Positions 59,917 through 64,000 of a DNA stretch of 64,000 nucleotides are shown piece after piece (within the stretch, counting starts at the first letter, position 1; each line of letters opens with the position of its first letter). The stretch spans positions 124,001-188,000 of the forward strand of contig NZ_JAILYM010000003.1 of the NCBI RefSeq assembly GCF_020179425.1. The letters run 5' to 3'. The translations under genes were made by a program, and so were the position numbers. This stretch comes from Novosphingobium percolationis. GTDB lineage: Bacteria > Pseudomonadota > Alphaproteobacteria > Sphingomonadales > Sphingomonadaceae. Below the pieces are notes generated by a model. That model was not told where the DNA came from. It saw nothing but the letters and a program-made list of their open reading frames with translations, and searched no databases.

Positions 59917-60777
59917 ATGGCCGAGTACGAAGTCCGCAGCTGGTCGAGCCGGGATGGCCTGCGCCTCCACTTTCGCGACTACCACGGCGATACCTCGCGC
60001 CCGCCGGTGCTGTGCCTGCCGGGGCTGACGCGCAATGCCCGCGATTTCGAGGATCTGGCCAACCGGCTGTGCGACGCGGGCTGGCGGGTGCTGTGCATCG
60101 ATCTGCGCGGGCGCGGTGACAGCGACTATGCCAAGGATCCGATGACCTACCATCCGGGGCAGTATCTGCAGGATATCGAGGCATTGCTGGAGGCGGAGAG
60201 CATTGGGCGGTTCGTCTCCATCGGTACCTCGCTCGGCGGGCTGCTGACGATGATGCTGGCGGCCACCGGGCGCGACCGGATCGCTGCGGCGGTTCTGAAC
60301 GATATCGGCCCCGCCGTGGAATCCGAAGGGCTGGAGCGCATCCGCGGCTACGTGGGGCAGGGGCGCAGCTTCGAGACGTGGATGCATGCCGCGCGTGCGC
60401 TGGAGGAGAGCCAGGGCGACATCTATCCCGACTTCACGATCACCGACTGGCTGCGCATGGCCAAGCGCACGATGGCGCTGGGCAGCGGCGGGCGCATCGC
60501 CTTCGATTACGACATGAAGATCGCCGAGCCGCTCGACGCCGTGCCCGATGGCCCGGCGCCCGACTTGTGGCCCGCCTATGACGCGCTGGCCGGGCGGCCG
60601 CTGCTGCTGCTGCGCGGTGCGCATTCGGACATCCTTTCGGCCCGCACCGCCGCGATGATGGCGGTGCGTAACGCACGGGCCGAACTGGTGACGGTGCCGC
60701 GCGTCGGCCATGCACCCACGCTCGACGAACCCGAAGTGGTCGCGGCGATCGAGCGGCTGCTTTCCGCCGTCGCATGA
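59917..60777 (+). CDS. alpha/beta hydrolase
   Basis: Hydrolase of 286 residues. VLCLPGLTRNARDFEDLA is the oxyanion region, the nucleophile elbow SIGTSLGGLLTMMLA has Ser, and the C-terminal His lies in VGHAPTLDEPE. A Ser nucleophile and the domain shape suggest an esterase- or lactonase-like enzyme of the haloperoxidase-related group. The ATG at 59917 lies 13-20 bases after an AAGGA, within a 12-base palindrome AAGGACGTCCTT (59898-59909). It overlaps the glycosyltransferase gene by four bases. Confidence 0.88.
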   Translation: MAEYEVRSWSSRDGLRLHFRDYHGDTSRPPVLCLPGLTRNARDFEDLANRLCDAGWRVLCIDLRGRGDSDYAKDPMTYHPGQYLQDIEALLEAESIGRFVSIGTSLGGLLTMMLAATGRDRIAAAVLNDIGPAVESEGLERIRGYVGQGRSFETWMHAARALEESQGDIYPDFTITDWLRMAKRTMALGSGGRIAFDYDMKIAEPLDAVPDGPAPDLWPAYDALAGRPLLLLRGAHSDILSARTAAMMAVRNARAELVTVPRVGHAPTLDEPEVVAAIERLLSAVA

Positions 60778-61928
60778 TCGGGGCCGAAGCAGCGCAGCCT
60801 TTGCGCGTCCTGCACCTGCATTCCACGTTCGGGCCGGGCGGCAAGGAGCGCCGCTCGGTCGACCTGATGAATCGCTTCGGTAAGGGGCTGGCGCATACCG
60901 TCGTGTCCGCAGAGCCGGGCGCACTGGGCGCGGCTGCGCTGGTCGACAAGGGGCTGACGCTCGATCTGCCGCAGGACTTTCCGCCGCTGGCCGGGCGCTT
61001 TTCGGTGCGCCGCTTGCAGGCGATCGCGCGCGCGATGCAGGGCTTCGACCTGATCCTGACGTACAACTGGGGCGCGATGGACGCGGCCATGGCCCATGCG
61101 CTGTTCGCGCCGGGCTTGCGCCTTGCCCCGCTGGTCCACCACGAGGACGGCTTCAACGCCGACGAGGCGGAGCGGCTCAGCCGCAAACGCAACTGGTATC
61201 GTCGCATGGCGCTGGCGCGCGCTTGGGCGCTGGTCGTGCCCTCGTGGCGGCTGGAGGCGATCGCGCTGGGGCCATGGAAGCAACCGGCGGGTAAGGTGCG
61301 ACGCATCGCCAACGGGATCGACACGAAAGCCTATGGCCGCAAGGCGAAGGCCGATGCATTGCCGCGCGTGATCAAGCGGCCGGGCGAGCGCTGGGTCGGT
61401 ACGCTGGCGGGGCTGCGCCCGGTCAAGAACCTGCGTCGGCTGGTGCGCGCGGTGAAGCACCTGCCGCCCGAATGGAATCTCGTGATCCTGGGCGAGGGGC
61501 CGGAGCGCGAGGCGATCCTGACCGAGGCGATGGATCTCGACATCGGCCATCGCGTCCATCTTCCCGGCCATGTCGCGGACCCCGCAGCGGCGATCGGGTT
61601 GTTCGACCTGTTCGCGCTGTCGTCGGACAGCGAGCAGTTCCCGCTTTCGGTGGTCGAGGCGATGGCGGCGGGTCTTGCCGTGGCGAGCCCCGCTGTGGGC
61701 GACGTGGCCGAGATCGTGGCGGCAGAGAATGCGCCCTTCGTGACGCCTGCGGGCGACGAGGCCGCCCTGGCTTCCGCGCTTGCCGCGCTCGCCGCCGACG
61801 AGGCGCTGCGCCGCCGTGTCGGCGCGGCCAACCAGGTGCGCGCGCGGGCCGAGTTCGATGCCGCGACGATGACCGCACGCTATGGCGCGGTCTATGCCGC
61901 CGCGCTGGGGCACGCGCGTTTTCCGTGA
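60774..61928 (+). CDS. GT4-type glycosyltransferase
   Basis: GT-B-fold glycosyltransferase of 384 residues. The N-terminus VLHLHSTFGPGGKERRSVDLM fits family 4 acceptor domains; the donor domain shows LVILGEGPEREAIL and the E-x7-E-type segment FALSSDSEQFPLSVVEAMAAGL. It likely transfers a sugar in cell-surface polysaccharide or glycolipid synthesis. The start overlaps the hydrolase gene (ATGA), an unusual partner. No other polysaccharide genes are nearby, so the acceptor is open. Confidence 0.9.
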   Translation: MIGAEAAQPLRVLHLHSTFGPGGKERRSVDLMNRFGKGLAHTVVSAEPGALGAAALVDKGLTLDLPQDFPPLAGRFSVRRLQAIARAMQGFDLILTYNWGAMDAAMAHALFAPGLRLAPLVHHEDGFNADEAERLSRKRNWYRRMALARAWALVVPSWRLEAIALGPWKQPAGKVRRIANGIDTKAYGRKAKADALPRVIKRPGERWVGTLAGLRPVKNLRRLVRAVKHLPPEWNLVILGEGPEREAILTEAMDLDIGHRVHLPGHVADPAAAIGLFDLFALSSDSEQFPLSVVEAMAAGLAVASPAVGDVAEIVAAENAPFVTPAGDEAALASALAALAADEALRRRVGAANQVRARAEFDAATMTARYGAVYAAALGHARFP

Positions 61929-62076
61929 GCGGGCCGCTTCACCGGCGGTTCACTTGCGCGCTGGCAGGCCTGCACCGCGATCATTCAAGTTGAAAAGGCG
62001 GCTTCATCCGCTAAACACCGCGCGAAAGCGGGTGTCCTGCCCGCCGCCCATCCGCCAGAACACCGAAAGCAGCGCC

Positions 62077-62844
62077 TTGGCCCTGAGACCGACTCCCCCG
62101 CAATCCCGTGCCAACCCGATTGCCGCGCGCGATGCCGCGCAGCAGGACGGCTTCCTGCGCGAAGTCGACGACGCGCTGCGCGAGGATGAAGTGTTCGGCG
62201 CTCTGCGCAAGTACGGTCGTCCGGTCGGCGCGGCGGTGATCGCGGGGCTGCTGGGCCTCGCCGGGTATCTCTGGTACGAAAACCACGCGAAATCTGTCGC
62301 GGGCGAGCAGGGTGAAGCCTTCACCAAGGCACTCGATCAGGTTGAGGGCGGCAACCTCAAGGCCGGTGACGCCGCGCTGGCGCCGATCGCCAAGGATTCC
62401 GGGCCAGGCTATCGCGCCGCCGCGCAGGCGATGGAAGCTGCCATCGCCGCGCAGCAGGGCAAGAGTGCCGATGCGGCCAAGCTGTTCAGCGCCATCGCAG
62501 CCGACAAGGACGCACCGCAAGCCTATCGCGACCTTGCCACCGTGCGGGAAGTTGCGCTGCGCTTCGACCAGATGACGCCGCAGCAGGTGATCGACCGGCT
62601 GAAGCCGCTGGCCGTGCCGGGCAACGCCTGGTTCGGCAACGCGGGCGAGCTGGTCGGCGCGGCCTACCTGAAGCAGGGCGACAAGCCTCAGGCCGGCGCG
62701 CTGTTCGCCAGCATCGCCAAGGATAAGACCGTGCCGGAATCGCTGCGCCGTCGCGTGCGCCAGCTGGCCGGGCAATTGGGCGTCGATGCCGTGGAAGATC
62801 CGCAGGAGGCGATTGTCAAGGTCGCCCCGGCAACCGCAGAATGA
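62077..62844 (+). CDS. YfgM-like TPR protein ahead of bamB
   Basis: Inner-membrane-anchored protein of about 255 residues. A cytosolic N-terminus (LREVDDALREDEVFGALRKYG) precedes one helix (PVGAAVIAGLLGLAGYLWY, about 48-66) and a periplasmic TPR-like domain (AQAMEAAIAAQQGKSADAAKL). Its place directly before bamB matches yfgM, whose product works with SecYEG and periplasmic chaperones. A TTG at 62077 is the most likely start, giving MALRPTP, but the ribosome-binding site is weak. Confidence 0.82.
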   Translation: MALRPTPPQSRANPIAARDAAQQDGFLREVDDALREDEVFGALRKYGRPVGAAVIAGLLGLAGYLWYENHAKSVAGEQGEAFTKALDQVEGGNLKAGDAALAPIAKDSGPGYRAAAQAMEAAIAAQQGKSADAAKLFSAIAADKDAPQAYRDLATVREVALRFDQMTPQQVIDRLKPLAVPGNAWFGNAGELVGAAYLKQGDKPQAGALFASIAKDKTVPESLRRRVRQLAGQLGVDAVEDPQEAIVKVAPATAE

Positions 62845-62899
62845 TCGGCCCGGCAACGGTGCCCAGCGCGCCCGGCGCAGCATGACGAGGATGCAAGAC

Positions 62900-64000
62900 A
62901 TGAATGGCAACCGCTTTCCCCGCCATGCCGCGCTGATCGGCGCCGCTGCCCTGGCGATTGCGCTCGGCGGCTGTGCCGGCAAGGGCAAGGTCAAGACGAC
63001 CCCGACGATGGGTGAGCGCGTTCCCGTGCTCTCGCGGATCGAGGCCGGAACCAAGGTCGACACCGCGATCGGGTCGATGGACGTGGTCCTGCCGCCCGCC
63101 GAAGCCAACGCCGACTGGGCGCAGGCCGCAGGCTCCGCCGCCAAGGCGACTGGCCACCTCGCCATCGGCGATGCGCCGCGCAAGGTCTGGGCCGCCAGCG
63201 TTCCCGGCTCGTCCAAGAAGGAACGCCTCGCCGCCTCGCCCGTGATCGGCGGTGGCAAGCTGTTCGTGATGGATACGATGGGCGCGGTCCACGCGCTCGA
63301 CGCCGCGACCGGGCGCGAAGTGTGGAAGGCGAGCTTCCGCATGGCCGAGAACAACGGTTCTGTGTTCGGTGGCGGCGCAGCCTATGACGACGGCGCGGTC
63401 TATGTCACCACCGGGCTGGGCGAAGTGGGGCGGCTTGATGCCGCGACCGGCGCTGTGAAGTGGCGCGTCAAGCCCGCCGGGCCCCTGCGAGGCGCGCCGA
63501 CGATCGCCTTCGGGTCGGTCTATGCGATGACGCAGGACAACCAGATCATCGCGCTCAATGCCGACGACGGCGTGCAGCAGTGGAACAAGTCCGGCTCGGT
63601 CGCGCTTTCGGGCGTATTCGGCGTGGCGGCGCCCGCCGCCGGGCAGGGCACCATCGTTGCGGGCTACAGCTCGGGTGAACTGGTCGCCTATCGCTACGAG
63701 AACGGGCGCGAGCTGTGGTCCGATGCGCTGGCGCGCACCTCGATCGCGACCTCTGTCTCGACCCTGACCGACATTGATGCCGATCCGATCATCGAGAACG
63801 GTCGTGTCTACGCGCTGGGGCAGGGCGGGCGCATGGCTGCTTATGAACTGGTCACTGGCCAGCGCATCTGGGAACTCAACCTCGCGGGCATTTCCACCCC
63901 GGCGGTGGCTGGCGACTGGATCTTCACGCTGACCGACGAGGCGAAGCTGCTGTGCATCGCCAAGGCCAGCGGCAAGGTGCGCTGGATGACGCAGCTCCAG
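62900..64000 (+). CDS. bamB: outer-membrane assembly lipoprotein BamB (partial)
   Basis: The first 367 codons are in the window and the gene continues past its end. The signal sequence ends in lipobox ALGGC. PQQ-type beta-propeller blades follow, for example GGGKLFVMDTMGAVHALDAATGREVWKA in two parts, VYAMTQDNQIIALNADDG and GRVYALGQGGRMAAYE. BamB assists the BAM complex in inserting outer-membrane proteins. Position after a YfgM-like gene matches the yfgM-bamB order. The ATG at 62900 is preferred; ATGs at 62882 and 62891 are in the same frame. Confidence 0.92.
   Translation, partial: MNGNRFPRHAALIGAAALAIALGGCAGKGKVKTTPTMGERVPVLSRIEAGTKVDTAIGSMDVVLPPAEANADWAQAAGSAAKATGHLAIGDAPRKVWAASVPGSSKKERLAASPVIGGGKLFVMDTMGAVHALDAATGREVWKASFRMAENNGSVFGGGAAYDDGAVYVTTGLGEVGRLDAATGAVKWRVKPAGPLRGAPTIAFGSVYAMTQDNQIIALNADDGVQQWNKSGSVALSGVFGVAAPAAGQGTIVAGYSSGELVAYRYENGRELWSDALARTSIATSVSTLTDIDADPIIENGRVYALGQGGRMAAYELVTGQRIWELNLAGISTPAVAGDWIFTLTDEAKLLCIAKASGKVRWMTQLQ

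Overview
This window looks like ordinary chromosome of a GC-rich alphaproteobacterium of the order Sphingomonadales, most like Novosphingobium. That is judged from gene content and order: a coxB-ctaD-ctaB-coxF-ctaG-ctaE-DUF983-surf1-thrC block, an argH-lipoprotein-lysA block, pyrE-pdxJ-acpS-lepB, a TonB-receptor/TetR/P450 catabolic island, and strong G/C at third codon positions. No rRNA, tRNA, IS element, prophage or CRISPR array was seen. The species is an inference.

Layout. 1-4977: Kup potassium transporter, then an aldo/keto reductase and an SDR divergent from a LysR regulator. 4959-8834: a secreted subtilase divergent from an ECF sigma factor/anti-sigma pair, with two matching ECF-type promoters back to back, then an outer-membrane barrel with a 100-residue Ser/Gly/Asp loop. 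8916-14982: six same-strand genes, RTX protein > TlpA-like > DUF4266 lipoprotein > DUF3570 barrel > ApbE-like > DsbD-like. This is the most unusual part of the window. 15369-21699: TetR regulator divergent from TonB receptor, double SnoaL-like protein, CYP101-like P450 and SDR. 21779-25434: TPR/O-GlcNAc-transferase-like protein, a MarR-like regulator with a small overlapping gene, and an AT-rich stretch. 25452-36177: TlpA lipoprotein, argH, lysA, siroheme synthase N-domain, and a long leftward run from pyrE to two hotdog thioesterases. 36414-48472: cytochrome c oxidase and its assembly genes, thrC, then a pterin/molybdopterin run (folB, PTR1-like SDR, moaA, moaD, moaE). 49955-64000: rplU-rpmA, GNAT, a PF10118-type protein divergent from a TetR with two matching operators, ygfZ, pyrC, rarD, astD, selO, a hydrolase, a glycosyltransferase, a YfgM-like protein and the start of bamB.

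How the genes work together. The 8.9-15.0 kb operon joins envelope thiol-redox proteins (TlpA, DsbD), a flavin transferase homologue, a Cys-tailed lipoprotein and a DUF3570 barrel that carries a sequence matching the ApbE flavinylation motif. It may be a heme-free outer-envelope redox system. Two facts argue for caution: the ApbE homologue shows no signal peptide and lacks the usual metal-binding Asp. The ECF module appears self-regulating and coupled to the secreted protease. The TonB/P450/SDR island looks like uptake and oxidation of a small hydrophobic compound under TetR control.

Most conserved genes are secure. Start codons were chosen from ribosome-binding sites, family length and overlaps, so several are judgement calls. 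All operator, promoter and small-gene calls come from reading by eye.
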